Positions 49,094 to 61,984 of a stretch of DNA of 64,000 nt are shown piece after piece (positions within the stretch are counted from its first letter, which is position 1; each line of letters begins with the position of its first letter). Below the pieces are notes generated by a model. The model had not been told where the DNA came from. It saw nothing but the letters and a program-made list of their open reading frames with translations, and made no database searches. The DNA comes from Phragmites australis (lineage: Eukaryota > Streptophyta > Magnoliopsida > Poales > Poaceae). The translations under genes and the position numbers were made by a program. The stretch is from contig NC_084923.1 of NCBI RefSeq assembly GCF_958298935.1, forward strand, positions 1,676,501 to 1,740,500. The letters run 5' to 3'.

Positions 49094-52000
49094 CTAATCT
49101 AGCCACCGAGTGACACCATCTTCTTCACTCGCAGCTGCAAGGATCTCGATACAGACGTCCAATACAGCCTACAGAAAATTCCAACCAGTTGAGGCTGAGT
49201 ATTAACCGATAAAATATTTGAGCCAAAAAAAAGGGCAACTTCTACTATTTCCCAGTGTTCGAGGGCACTACATAGTATAAAGGAATTAAGGAAAAGAGCA
49301 GCATCCTTAAATCTCATTAGCATTGAAAGAGAAGGATGAAGGAGATTATATGCATGGAATGATGGAAACGGACACTGCTACATCTTAGTTTTCTTTGCCC
49401 AGAATAGCAATTAGAAAGGTGCTTACCGAAGGATTTCTGCAATTGATAAGCTTACAACCCTCCAGCAAGGAACCATTCAGCATCCAGCTCTCCCAAACAT
49501 CGAAAGAATGACTTGCAAACACAAACTCTGTCTTCCTATTAATCTGTAAAATAGAAAAATTCATGAAGAACATCAGCAAACATAGGCACCAAAAAACATG
49601 CCAAAAGAATGCCTCTATTTCTATCATGTTTACTAGCTCCAACAGAATCAAGTTTTTTCTTTCTTGAAACTAGGGAACGATATAATTTCAAAAAAAAGGT
49701 TGATAAAGGAAACTGGAAAAATGGCACCGGCAGGAGCAGGCCCTCTTTGCATATTAGACCTCTACTTTAAAGCAGATAATGTAAACATGAATTGTACAGA
49801 GTAGAGGATTCCACATTTCCTAGGTACAAACTTGAGGGACGCTTTCTCATTTCATTCGCGAGGAGCTGGATGAGAAGAAATTCTCATGTCCAATATAGCA
49901 GTAGAGATGGCACTTGAGGGTGCAAGCATCAAATAGGCACTGCTGACAGAAGCACCAAATAATTCATTTTCAACGCAAATCTAATTTAAAATGTGGGCAT
50001 TAGGTAGACGTCTGGTCAACAAATTACGTATTGAGGCCTATGTGCTCATTATATCATACTGTATGGATGACAACTTTTCTAAGGTTTTTTGATAAATATA
50101 ATTTATGTCAACAGACAATAGAGCAGATTTTGTACATCAGCTTGGTTACTAGTGTCATACGTTTCAAAATAGTACAACATCCAGCATCTCACAATTTTCA
50201 TCCAAACGGTAAAATATAGCTACTAGCCTACATTCAAATAGCCAGAGTCAGAGATAGGGCTTATACCTGCAGTAGTTTACCACCGGCAACGAAGGACCGC
50301 AGACCCATAGTATCCTGAAAAGTACATGTCCTGTAAGAGCCTGCTTATGCATAATATTGAAGCAAGTTTGAAAATCAAAGGTCGGGAAGGGGGGCTATAG
50401 CCATACCTTGTTTTTGAAGGTAACTAGGAACTGAGCAGCAGGGTCCCTGTTTGTAGCATTTGACACGATATCAAGGATCCAGCCACCACCACCAGCTGCT
50501 CTCTGTCTTGCAACATGGTATCCTGAACTATCTTTTGGTCTCAAAGCTACAACAAAACCATCTTTCAGTTTATCAGGATACTTCCTACTGAGCAGTATAG
50601 GCAACTTCTTCTCGGAAGTTATTTCCATGGGGGATTCAGCAGGAGATTTCTGCTTGTATTTTGAGTCCTCAGGTGAGGCAAAACGTGAACTGGAACTTAA
50701 AACCTGGTCCCTGCTACTCATTGCAGTGTCATCATCTTTTCGTGAGGAATAATTACTGTCACTTTCTACAGTAGACAAGTCATCCGGTTTCTGTTGAGAT
50801 CTGCGGTGAGCAGGCCTCTTTTTCCCTTTCTTTCCTGAACGACTACGCCTTCCTTCAGATCGGGAGCCAATGTTTACAGATTGTCCTGAAGCTTGAGGCT
50901 CTTTATGGTGGGATATGACTCTTTTCTTTTCATACTCCAGAGTTAAGTGGCTTTCATTTGTCTGCTGTTCAACATCAAAGCCCTGTGACTGGCTATCTTT
51001 TGCCCGTGTGTCTAGATGATCATCTTTATTTCCAGCTTCACTGATTTCCTCATCTTCGTCAGAAATTGCACTATTTGGAACAACACCATCAAAGAAAAAG
51101 GACTGTAGTATCGTGATTGCTTTCTCTCTTATTTCCATCCACACTTCTTCGCTGTAGTCTGCACTCCGCGGAAGAATTAAAACATTTGGCATCTCCCTCA
51201 CCTGTAAACAATAAGGATTAGCCATCTCTTTGCAGGGAAACATGTAACACAACCATAGCAATACAAAAGGGACACCAGCTATTTGTCATTATCTGCCAGA
51301 ACATTAAATGTTACTCTTTTTGAACAGAGAATGTCCAGTAGCTGGTCATGTAAGCTACTTGTAGTACATAAATCAAGTCCCACATTAAAATATCACTGCA
51401 CATCCTATCCCAACTGAGATTTTTAACTATGTGGAATAATATACAGATATTACAATGTCAAAAGACTGTAAAATGTTAAAGCTCAACAGGCAAAATATAG
51501 GGCACTCGAAATAATGGAACTTTTATCTGACCTTTTCTTCAGCGAGTACCTTAGTTCTAACCACACCAGGAAGACTGGAAGAATGTAACATTATAAATGA
51601 CGAAATAGTTTGATGGTAGATAAATTTATTCATCCTAAATGACCATTTACAAACATTATTTAATATTCTGATTCTAGTTTTCGTACCCATGCTTCCATCC
51701 ATTGTGGACCTTCAGCACCATCCAATGCACAACCAGCTATGGTACCATCAATCAAGAGCTCTTTGAGTGCACAATCATCAATTAGCTGGCAACTGCCAGT
51801 ATTGACTACAAAAGCTCCTGCGGGATTCCAAAAAGGTCCAATGATAGGATGTTGTGTAACTAATTAAAGAATCTATATATGCACTGTTTCAGACTGCAGG
51901 AAGCATCGTAATGCAACTAAAGAAGAAAGTAAAACCTTACCAGGTTTTATGTGCCGCAGGCAGTCAGCGTTAAGTATATGCATGGTGTCATTTGTTAATG

Positions 52001-54162
52001 CGCAATGCAGTGAAACAAGGTCACTTGCTGCTAATAAATCATTGAGAGTATCCATTCTCCTCGCTGCAGATGGAAATACAATAGAAGGTCGCTTTGCTTT
52101 CCCATTGGCCTTCAACAGATGTGACAGAAGAGTCAGATTGTCAGAACATTCACAACAGTACTCTAACCTTACACTTACTGCCATAACTGTTGTTCAACAT
52201 CAGTACATAAGGAAGACAAGTATGAGTTGAAAAACAGCTCAAATACCATGATGTTTGTAGCGTGAGGAATAGGCTGAGAATATTAAATTATGAACTTGGT
52301 AATAGTATCATTAATGGAACACAACCATATTGCACTTGAAGACTGATGATTAGTTTAACTTACAGAATTATTTTCGGTTACCTTTTAAACTGCCACCCAT
52401 AAGTTACTGCTGTCCATTTTACTACTTTATCCTTATGAAAGAAATAGTGAGTAGTAATCATAGTATTTCAGTTTACCTAGCCTATACAGCAATCCCCTCC
52501 AAACAAACTAAGGAATGAGGGGGCAATTATTTTTTTACCACCCTCCCGGATGGCACACTCTGAAACACCACCCTACAGGATGTTCTCCCCTATTTACCAC
52601 TTGCGCCCACGTGAATACACTGTTAACGTTATGAACAGTACTCAAGAGCTAAAAAAATATACTAAAAAATATGTCAATTTTTGTACATACTCTATAATTC
52701 ATAAGCAACCCATTTTAACTGGAATCACCTAAAAATCTTATGTAAAATTCAAACTAAAATTCCCTAAAAGATGCTACTTTTGCAACTTCTAGCAATTTGT
52801 AGGCCTCACAAAAATTCCCAAAAAATCTGAAAAATCACTAATATTCCTCTAATGTGATGTACAATTTACAAAATTATTTCTCACCCTAGGTTATAAGTGA
52901 AAAAGTGACTTCCAACCTAGGTTACTGATAAATGGGCATTAAAAGGAACTCATTTTTTTACCTTATAATAGGGTGGTAAATAGTTTTATAAATTAGTACA
53001 TCACATTAGAGGAATATTAGTGATTTTTTTCAGATTTTTTGGGAATTTTTGTGAGGCCTACAAATTGCTAGAAGTTACAAAAGTAGCACCATTTGAGGAA
53101 TTTTAGTTTGAATTCTACACAATATTTTTAGGTGGATCTACTTAAAATGGGTTAATTATGAATTATAAAGCATGTATAAAAATCGACACATTTTTTAATG
53201 CATTTTTTTAGCTCTCAGGTACTGTTTATAACGTTAACTGTGTATTCACGTGGGCCCGGGTGGTAAATGGGGGATAACATCCGGTAGGGTGGTGTTTCAG
53301 AGTTGCCATCCGGGAGGGTGGTAAAAAAGTAATTGCCCCAAGGAATGAGACCATTTCAATTCAATACTACATTCCAATTTTTGGACTGTCCCATCATCTT
53401 TCATAGCTTCAATTTTACAAAATTGTACAATTCGAAAACCCAATCTAGTTATAGTTGAAATTAGCCAAACCAGCAATGCAAGCATTAGGATCCAAATGTT
53501 TAAGAACTGTGCAAGTAATAATAGGAACTAGTAAGCAGATCAAACAATAGAAGCGTAGGAAGTAGTAGACCCAGTACTGTATAGCGCGGATCGAAGTAGA
53601 GCACGCTCATCCGGAAAGCGAGGCTGCGAGTTGCGAGGCATCGGGCAGCGGCGGAACGGCCAATGATGCCAAGCACGAGGCCGCGGCAGCGCCGCATGCC
53701 GCGGCACATCGGCTGGACGGAACCCAGCCAGCCGGCAGCGACTGCGGCCGGGACCGAGGAGGCGTGGCGCGACAGCAGATGGGTCCGGCGGAGCAGACCC
53801 AGGATGAGCGCCATGACGGTGTCGGCGACCTCCTCGGCGCGGTTGGCGTCGACGTGCACGAGGCGGAGGCCCAGGTCCGCGGCGACCGCGGCGTCGGCCG
53901 CGCGGTCCGCGGAGCCGAGGCAGAGCAGGAGCTGCCACGGGCGGAGTCGGCGCTGGGCCGCGCGCGGGAGGAAGGCAAGGGAGGGGAGCAGCACGGCGGC
54001 GGCGGCCTCGACGCGGCCGGAGGCGACGGCGGAGAGGGGCACGTGCTCGACCGCGGCCACGCCGGCCAAACCCTCCTGCTCCAGCGAGGTGTCGTCGAGG
54101 CAGTTCAGCGACACCACCAGCGCCTGGGCCCCGACGCCGCCAGGCGCCGGCGAATGGGCCAT
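49094..54162 (-). CDS. AN: ANGUSTIFOLIA, plant CtBP-like protein
   Basis: Controls polar cell expansion and trichome shape in Arabidopsis and acts with Golgi/trans-Golgi and cytoskeletal functions (family knowledge). Minus-strand exons 53578-54162, 51941-52109, 51687-51817, 50407-51201, 50267-50314, 49427-49543, 49094-49168 give 639 residues. Residues 1 to about 330 form the D-2-hydroxyacid-dehydrogenase/CtBP fold, with a dinucleotide-binding GIIGRSAAA at 165-173. Further on come ARRMDTLNDLLAASD, FVVNTGSCQLIDD, CALDGAEGPQWMEAWV and PRSADYSEEVWMEIREKA. The plant-specific C-terminal half has acidic and Ser-rich stretches and a basic segment, GRRSRSGKKGKKR (about 412-424). It ends with FVFASHSFDVWESWMLNGS and DGVTRWLD. 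Every join keeps frame. The GC-rich first exon gives spurious frames on both strands. Confidence 0.96.
52520..53339. mobile_element. Mutator-like foldback element in AN intron 1
   Basis: An 820-bp element with terminal inverted repeats of roughly 350-370 bp each, separated by about 100 bp. The left end reads GGGGCAATTA, then TTTTTTACCACCCTCCCGGA. The right end is its inverse, TCCGGGAGGGTGGTAAAAAA, then GTAATTGCCCC. Inner arms also pair: CTAGCAATTTGTAGGCCTCA near 52788 with TGAGGCCTACAAATTGCTAG near 53051. A 10-bp duplication, AAGGAATGAG, flanks it (52510-52519 and 53340-53349), in the 9-11-bp range of Mutator-type elements. It has no coding capacity. A transcript through the intron could fold into a long hairpin. 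Confidence 0.93.
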
Positions 54163-55724
54163 CCTGCTCAGCTTGGGGCGGCCGGATCGGGAGCGGGGAA
54201 GGCTGTGGCGCGGGTTTTGGTCCAGGACTCCGTCCCCGGCCGGGGGCTTTGCTTTGGGGGGAGGACTGCAGGTGTCAGAGTTGTAGCCCCACCGAGTTCA
54301 CGTGGGGAGCCTTGCAGCCGTCGGATCTGTCATTCTGCATCGGACCGCGGTTATGCTCGTGTCTCTCCTCCCTCGTGATGCGGTGCACGGTAGTAACTCT
54401 GCTGTCCGGTGACATTCTGTGTGGAATATTCGTCGGTGGCTGCCGACGTGCGTCGTGGGAAGAGTGCAGCGAGAGCACCTGCTGCTCAGCCGGATGGATC
54501 ACCTCACTTCACTCTTTTGAAGTCACTGCGACTTCAATTTAAACCGAAAATATTGCATAGTTAATCAGAAAATATTACATAACTACTAAACTAGTTATGA
54601 AACAAAAAACATAGCATAACTAACCGGAAAGCTTTGAATTTTAATGAAATTAAGATTCAATTTTGAACAACGATCATAGATTATACAACTCTTAAGATAA
54701 AATCATCCTATGACTTCAAAAGGTAAAGTCAGAGAATCATGATCCAACCATGACCGAGTGATGAGGACACAGGTGTTGGAGTAAGAGGCTCGACGGCGGA
54801 CGTGGTCGCACTGTCACACGAGCAACTACGTGCACCGTTTTAGTTATTACAAATCCTCTGTTGCTTCGTATTTTCGTGTTAAACAATCTCGACAGGCGAG
54901 TAAGAACCCGATTTCTTTTTCTTTTCTTTTGTTGAAGGGATTGTGTGCAGGAACCTGAATTGGAACAGCGGGCTGTGCAGGTAAGACGATAGCAACCTGA
55001 CATCAGAAAGATGTTAACCCTGCAACTGGAGCTCACTCAACTGAGGGGTCGAAGCTAAAGACCATGAACATTCAGTACATATATGGTGAGCAAACACGGT
55101 ATCCAAAGCACAACAAGCGTCAAGCATGAGTATTCTGGTGCTTTGATTCAGCTCATCCACAAAACACCAGGCAACTAACATATAGCCATCAGAGATCGCT
55201 ACTGAAGAATAGTCATTGTCAGTGAATGCTACTGGACAACTGTTCAGACAAATGAAATTGTCGCTTTGCGACACCACAAAGGCATGAATGCTGGCACCAG
55301 ATGACAAGAATGTATTGCAGTATGGGTTCCAATCTTCTTGCTGCAAATTTTGCCTTGGCGTGCTACCAAGATTCAGGCAGTTGTGCTTGCCCTTAGCTGT
55401 GCTGTGCTTCAGAGTTCAGTAACAAAATTGGGTCCAGAAAGATTACCTTTTCCACTGGTATCCCACGAACATCTGGGTGTTTATACAGTACTGCTTCAGA
55501 TGCAGATGATGCCATAAACACACCTTGAAGTAAAAAGACGAGAATGACAAGATTTTCAATGTGCCGGATGGGCGCATAGGATGCTAGCCGATCCAGTAAT
55601 GAAGTACGGTGAATGGTACCCACCGACAGCTGAGCTTACTCACCAGAGGTTAAAGGAGCATGGAGAGAGGGGATAGACAAGTTGTTGAATAAAATTAGGT
55701 GCAACTAGAAGAAAATGTCCGTCC
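54163..55724. other. AN promoter/5' leader and region downstream of the methyltransferase gene
   Basis: The GC-rich stretch 54163-54300 is probably the AN leader, with no TATA seen. Minus-strand open frames at 55014-55346 and 55393-55623 continue past the methyltransferase stop but show no domain. They may be long 3' UTR or an unrelated transcript. Confidence 0.35.
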
Positions 55725-58706
55725 TCACGCAAGCTCGCAAGGTACCCATTGTTTCACTTTTGCGCTCAGCTCACCAGGAACTGAAGCCGACCACTCATCC
55801 AAGTCTGGAAGTGGACCCGTCAGTGCAACATAATTTACACTCTCTTTCTCTGATAGTCTCTTCCAATTTAGCTGCAATTAATGGTCATATCAGCAGAACG
55901 GTCTAGAGCAAGTGACATAATAATGCTCCATAAGCATAGTTAGCCAAAACAAGTGGCAAGCAAACTGGCATCCAATGCTAATAGTTCCTTTATTCTACGA
56001 GCCTATAGGCTACAGCATGATGCTCAAAACTTTTTCACGTTTACAAAAGAGATGTGTAAAGATCATATGGTACCCGTAAAATAATAATTCATCACTAACA
56101 AGTAAATGGAGGTGCATTATATTTAATGCAGATCCGTACAAATATTGGATGGCAAGGAAAGATGATAACTGTACAAAACAACAAACACAAACTATTTCAT
56201 ATTTTAAAAATTGCTGCTTAAAATATATTCTGTCACCAAGTAGTAGCAGTTGAAAATAAATATATTCAGTAATTAAGGTGTAAATATGCGTATGGCTAAT
56301 AAATTGCATCATATGGTCATACCTGCCCAGGAAATGCGGAACATAGTGCCTTAATTGTAGGATTTTGAACCCAGGACGAAGGACTGCTATCTTCTGTAAG
56401 AGATACAGCAGCATCTGCTCCGCCACAATTCACTATAATTCTACCATCTGGCATTAATTTTTTTGCAATTTGCAACCAAGTTTCAACCTGTAGCAAGATT
56501 GAAATTAAAAATTAGCACAGAATAAAAACTCTGGTAGTGTGTTGAGAGTAAGGAAAGCTCCAAAAAGTACAATCAGGAATCTGGTAAAAGGCGCAGCTAC
56601 ATTTTCAGATGTTCCTATAATAGTTTTTTAATCCGTTTACCTAACTTAATTTTGTTACACGTCATAGGATAAAAATAATAATACTCAGAACTAAAAAGTT
56701 GATAAGCCAACCAACACAATATACAGAATAATAATTAATAAAAGATATGAGAAAGGATATTTACTTCTTGTAGCTGGGGTATGATCTTTCCATCACCAAA
56801 CAAGTCTACAACAATTCCTACAGACATGTTTTAAAAAAAAATCAAGTGGCAGCATTCTAACACTGGTCGAATAGCACAGACTTTACTGTTAACCACATAT
56901 AAATCAAATTATGTACTTGAAAATAAGGCAGTAAAACACATATTCCATTTGCATCAGGTTAGTTATTCACCAGCAAATCCTCCTTCAATTGCAGCTGATG
57001 GAGAAAGTGCATCACCAATGCGCACAGAAAGTGAACCACCTGATTCTGTAGTCTTCTCTAAATCAGACATACCAAAATAATCCCTTGACAATTCAATTAT
57101 CTGTCATGGAACACGATCAGCTTTTCAAATATGAAATTTGGGTACATGAAAAGAATATGCATAAAGCACAATAGATAAGGCTGCAAGACAAGTTTAGCAT
57201 AACCACGGATATATTATTATGTTCTCCTGACAAGTCGATAACAGACCATTCGCATGATTGATATTAGTAAAATTATCAGAACTTTAAGCATTGTGATGAT
57301 TAAACGAAAAAGTGACTGATGAGAAGAGTTGCCACCATAGGATCAATCTCCCAGCCGACAAGTTGTAACCAAGGCCAAAACTTTAGCATCAGATGTGCTG
57401 CTGTCCCAGCACCCTGAAAGAACCAGGGAGACGAGATAGTCATTAGGCATACACTATTTACCGAGAGTGTGAAGAGCAGAGTATCAAAATAAGAGTGTGT
57501 ATGGTTTTTGCCTAAAATAAATCACTTATTGAGCTTATGGGGAACGTGATGTGCTCATAGAAAGTCTGGTCAGAAATGGTGAATCATAGAAAGTCTGGTT
57601 AGAAAACATCCCTTCATCAATCCCCCCCATAAGCATGCTATGATTTTTGCCTAATGCCTAGTACTTTGCAGGAAAAATAGAAAGTATGGCTAACAGGAAA
57701 AATAGGTTGCCATTGTCGTCATGCAACAAGTGATTTACCAAACCTAGAAGTGCAACAGGACCGCGAGGGACAATAGCTGGCAGGCTCACGAACTCATCCT
57801 GAATAATAGCAAAGGTGACAAGCATTAGCATTCAAAAGCCATTCAGGAAAGATACGCAAGCCAAAGAGTAGGAAAGGAAACACAAAGTGCCTTTACTGAT
57901 GTGATGAAGTCCTTACATGCATGGTTCATGCTAATACTACTAGTGTATTGGCACCTAAATTCTGAATCTCTGATCAAGTGCTCATGTTGAGAGACCGTAA
58001 GGTATAAACATCATCAAACATCAAATCCAAATGCCAATAGCACTCGATAATATGCTCTTATCTAGTCATCTAAACAATGGCATAGCACTGTGCTATTTTT
58101 TAATTTATATTTTTTGCAGTAGATGGTATAGCAGTGTGCTAGTGACGACACTAATAATCTAAGTCCCGAGTCGTTACAGGTGTATTAGTTTAGCCAAGTG
58201 TACATACCCAATACGAGTTGGTCCAAACACTGGTTTTCGGGAGAATGCTGTGGACATTCCCTGCACGACACAACCAAAAACCGAGCTCCAACTGATCAGC
58301 AGGCCATTCCAAGTTTAATTTACAGCTGATGAACCAAGTAGCAACAGGCAATTAACCCATGCGTACGGCTTTGGTCGAGGACGAGGTAGCGCGCGGCGGG
58401 CGAGTCGATGACCATGATGACCTCGTTGAAGTCGCTGCGGTTGACCGCGAGGAGTGTGAACTCCTCCTCCTGCCGCTGCTCCTGCGGCGCTTGCTCCTCG
58501 GCGGCTGGGGGAGCGGGAGGGGCCGATACCTCGCTGCCGCCTCCGTCCGGCGCGCAGGCGCAGTAGAGCCGCGCGGTGCGTGGTAGGCGGCGCGGGAGGG
58601 GCGCGAGGCGGCGATGGGGTTGGTGCTTGGCGTGGAGGCGGCGGGCGCGGTGTTGGAGGAGGTGGCCGCGGAGCGGGGAGGAGGTTAGCGGCGTGACGGT
58701 GGCCAT
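55725..58706 (-). CDS. Spermidine-synthase-like SAM-dependent methyltransferase, plastid-type
   Basis: Minus-strand exons 58367-58706, 58208-58260, 57739-57798, 57336-57413, 56971-57100, 56765-56817, 56323-56487, 55725-55871 give 341 residues. Residues 1-50 are rich in Arg/His/Leu/Pro and lack acids, like a plastid transit peptide. A Rossmann methyltransferase/aminopropyltransferase core follows. The SAM-site glycine loop is ALLGLGAGTAAH (about 147-158) and the acidic ribose-binding motif is VGWEIDPMIIELSRDYF. Later come RIGDALSPS, IVVDLFGDGK, and LMPDGRIIVNCGG with the late strand typical of the fold. The spermidine-synthase resemblance is structural only; I do not see the polyamine-binding gate clearly. 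The substrate is unknown. A MITE abuts its core promoter. Confidence 0.88.
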
Positions 58707-58763
58707 TGCTGGCAGATAGACTGCGCGCTGCGGAGATAGAGAAATGGAGGAGGTTAAGGAATG

Positions 58764-58773
58764 GGATATAAGA
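58764..58773 (-). promoter_or_regulatory. Putative TATA box of the methyltransferase gene
   Basis: The minus strand reads TCTTATATCCC about 60 bp before the ATG. It overlaps the target-site duplication of the adjacent MITE. It is a weak TATA match, so it may be only part of the core promoter. Confidence 0.35.
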
Positions 58774-58776
58774 CTA

Positions 58777-58933
58777 CCGAAAATTGCATCTATACCATCA
58801 CTTTAAAGCCCATTTTCATCCATACCACCACCCCGTGTCACTAACATATGGGCCCGGGTCCGTTTGTCATAGACACGGGTGATGGTATGGATGAAAATGG
58901 GCTTCAAAGTGATGGTATAGATGCAATTTGCCC
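58777..58933. mobile_element. Hairpin MITE at the methyltransferase promoter
   Basis: A near-perfect foldback of about 157 bp. The left arm reads AATTGCATCTATACCATCAC, then TTTAAAGCCCATTTTCATCC. The right arm is its inverse, ending GTGATGGTATAGATGCAATT. The flanks ATAAGACTA (58768-58776) and ATAAAACTA (58934-58942) match at 8 of 9 bases, which suggests a Mutator-type 9-bp duplication. It is non-coding. Confidence 0.85.
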
Positions 58934-58942
58934 ATAAAACTA

Positions 58943-60430
58943 TCCCAACCCATTACCGTCCGCGCCCAGAATTCTTTCACGAAAGAATTTTTATTTTTTA
59001 AACGTTTTAATAAAAAAAATTATAATTTCTGTCACGAAAGAATTTTTAAAATCATTTTCTTCTGGACAGGATTCTCTCTCCTTTATTTTCACAAATCCTT
59101 TCAAAAAAAAAGCTATTAAAAATTAGAGAAAATAAAATGAATAAGAATAGAAAAAAGAATCAGAAAAAAAATGAAATAAAGAGAGTATGATTGGATGTTC
59201 TAAGAACCTCATTTCACACCGTTCAAAACCCACCGGCGGGGAGGGTTTGGACAGGATGCAGCTGAAAATACATGTGAAATTACGATTTTGCCTTCAGAAA
59301 AGTATCTTGATATATCGTGCTCTCCATTGCAGCCATCATCAGTTCAAAGAGATGAAACTAGTTGTCGCTCCCACTCTCTCACTCAGATCACATGCAACCT
59401 CTCCCAGCCCTCCTGCTCCATCACTCATATTCCATGCATGCTGCAGCAAGTTGACCAAACTTCGTCACCGCAGCCGTCAGCCGATCCGAGCAGGTCTCAA
59501 TTTCTCTTTTCTTCTCGCTGCAAGTTGTTCGCATGCTAATTTGTGCTGACTTATTTGTTCACAACTCACCACTGATTGATGCATGCTTTTGTCTAAATCA
59601 TTTATGTTTCTCCCCGAACTAAAATTGTTCATTGCTTCTTGCACAAATCTGAAGCTTTTGTGTACAGGATTTGGGAGGAAATAGGTCGTTTGTTTCCTTT
59701 CTTTTAAATTATACCGTATAATTAACAAGTTCTCCACCTGGCATACTTAATATGGCCTTCCATGATTACCTTTTAACTTGATATACATGCATTCTTTTGG
59801 TCCATGCATCAATGCACAATAGATAGATTATGTCACTTGTGTGTTTACATGCTTGACATCGACTGACACTAGACAGTAGATGGAATATACAAACTGCATT
59901 TTCAAGGGAAGATGAACCATCTTTATGTACATGTAGACATGACACTACTTAGATTTAGGAATTTACCTCAATTGATGTAGCTACTATTTTGTATTACTAA
60001 CACTCCCTCGTATTCAAATGAGGCAATGGCTCCCGGGTGTGTTAATATCTTGATGTACCATGAGGGTTCTTTTTCAAAGTGCTGACAATCGAATTGGCAT
60101 GTTGTGAAGAATTTCGGTTCTGAAAGTTTTCTGGTTGACTATGAACAGTAACCACAACTAGATAAACAGTAATCTCCGACCAATAAACAGTGATTTCAGG
60201 CTAGTGAACACGATCAATGGTCATGATCAATGACCAGGCGACCAGTGATCATGGTTTGTTCTTGCAGTTGGTCTCTGGATAGATGGAAGAGTTGATCGAA
60301 TCTAAAGAAGATCAAACTATATTAAAGCGTATTTGGGTAGATATATGGGTGTTTTACATGTTCAAATAGGAAATATATGTTTGTTATAGAAAGTTTGGAG
60401 ATCAGGTAGACATAGCCGAATTATATCTGT
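58943..60430. other. Intergenic, AT-rich; no supported gene
   Basis: AAAGAATTTTT, each copy preceded by TTTCACG or TGTCACG, occurs twice (about 58978 and 59034), the first within a short palindrome TTCTTTCACGAAAGAA. Open frames at 59187-59549 (+) show no domain. Repeated AAACAGTAA and GATCAATG words near 60140-60240 look like repeat debris. Confidence 0.35.
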
Positions 60431-61881
60431 AGGTACTGTTTGGTTTGAATTAGGAATCCTGATCTCTTACGGCTAAGACCTGCTGCCCTTTAAATATGAG
60501 AGGATCGTGGACGATTGAGAACATCAACCAATCGATCAAATCAATCTACTTTACCTTTCATTTTTTTGTCTAATTCCTGTAGTCTCGTTCTCTTTCCAAT
60601 CTATATTGCTACATGTTCTTGATTCCAACAACCAAAGACAAGTCGCCGGCCATTTGCACTCTGACGGGGTCCCTCCCGAGAGTGGGTAACGACAAAGGTC
60701 TGGCGACACAGTATCACGACCGGGTATCCTAGGTGCTGCTCGTCGAATATTGCACACAAGGTACTCTGTGTGTTGGCATGGCAACTTTTCACGTCAACAC
60801 AAAGGAAGATGCACTAACTTATGATGGAGGTGAAGTCTCCCTTTCTCGAAATATTGAGAAGGATGTAATGTCCTACTTTCATGTTGTGCAACTAGCAAAA
60901 GGTGTAGGCTTCAAGGATGGTGACACTCTGTTCCATGTTATTCCTAGTTGTAGTATTGAAGGTGGTATAGACTAGCTCACAGATGACAGATATGTTTCTG
61001 AAATAATGAAGTTCGCAAATCAAAACAACTATTTAGAGATTTACATTCAGTATAATGAACATGTTGTTAGTGGCTATCCAACAGTTAGTGACGCTACCCA
61101 ACAAGACAGCACCATCCAGTCTGCATTTACCCAAGAACTTGAGGTTCAAAAGTAGATTGATGAAAGGATGAATCAATTGTTCCCTATGCTTACTAAATTT
61201 ACTGAATTTAGCCGGGGTCAGATTGCGAAGACAACGCTTAAAAATTGGTCAGTATGTAGCAATGCTTAACCTGTTCTTTACCACTCCTGATGACTTCAAA
61301 CCTGAGTTTATTTGTCAGGTGCTTCATTGTGGTAAATAAATGGTGTGTATACAGCTCTAGTGACCTATTATGTGTAGTATCCTGTAATAAATCTTTACAT
61401 CGAAGGTCAATGGCAAAGCGTGGTTGAAACTTGCTATTTTTTTGTGATGTGTACTATGAGGTGGCATGCAGTCACTTAGAAGACTAAGTGGAAATTTTGT
61501 TGTAAATGATTATGTGCAGTTATGGAGTTTCTGTATCTAGTATGCTTTCATGAACAGATGTTTAAAAGCAAGCTTTGTCAATATTTTTGTTGTGTACATG
61601 CTGGCACTAGAAGTGATATGTACAAGCAGATTGATGAACAAATTAAGTTTTATTTTGTCGTATTGGCACGAGAAGTCATGCTGCTATGAGAGCTATGTAA
61701 CCTTTTTTTTTTATGATGAAGGGTATTGTAGTCAACTAAAATGTTATTCCCAATTTTTATCCCAGTGCATGATAAATATTGGTATAGGAAAAGAATCTCA
61801 TATCCCTATCCCAAACCTACCCCTTCATAACCCATCTCATTTCCCAATCTCTTTCCCACCCTCCATCTAAACGCCACCTTA
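60431..61881 (+). mobile_element. Decayed DNA transposon (MULE-like), borders tentative
   Basis: The left edge GGTACTGTTTGGTTTGAA and the inverse of the right edge, GGTGGCGTTTAGATGGAGG, are imperfectly similar, as in decayed terminal repeats. A MULE-type transposase N-terminus lies inside. No target-site duplication could be recognised. The interval also contains unrelated-looking AT-rich sequence, and its catalytic DDE region is missing. Confidence 0.35.
60733..61260 (+). pseudogene. MuDR/MULE transposase N-terminal relic
   Basis: Translation reads FHVNTKEDALTYDGGEVSLS, then FHVVQLAKGVGFKDGDTLFH, then LTDDRYVSEIMKFANQNNYL. This is the PB1-like N-terminal pattern of plant MULE transposases. 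Two in-frame TAG codons break it, after GGID (about 60973) and after ELEVQK (about 61153), each a single change from CAG (Gln). The downstream transposase core is absent. It is not a functional gene. Confidence 0.7.
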
Positions 61882-61984
61882 AGATCTACAAAGTTTGGGA
61901 AGATACAAGCCCATAAGTGGCGACCAAAATCTAAGAAACAAGCATAGTTAGTTATGTTACGCGTATCCGCATCAGATACTCTAC

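Noticed and set aside
53663..54378. Plus-strand open frames of more than 200 codons
   Set aside because: Antisense shadow of the GC-rich first exon of ANGUSTIFOLIA; codon pattern and family match support the minus strand.
60431..60730. Copia-type LTR with leader ending before the MULE relic
   Set aside because: A TTTAAATATGAGAGG motif and a leader-like stretch are present, but no TG..CA ends, duplication or primer-binding site could be found.
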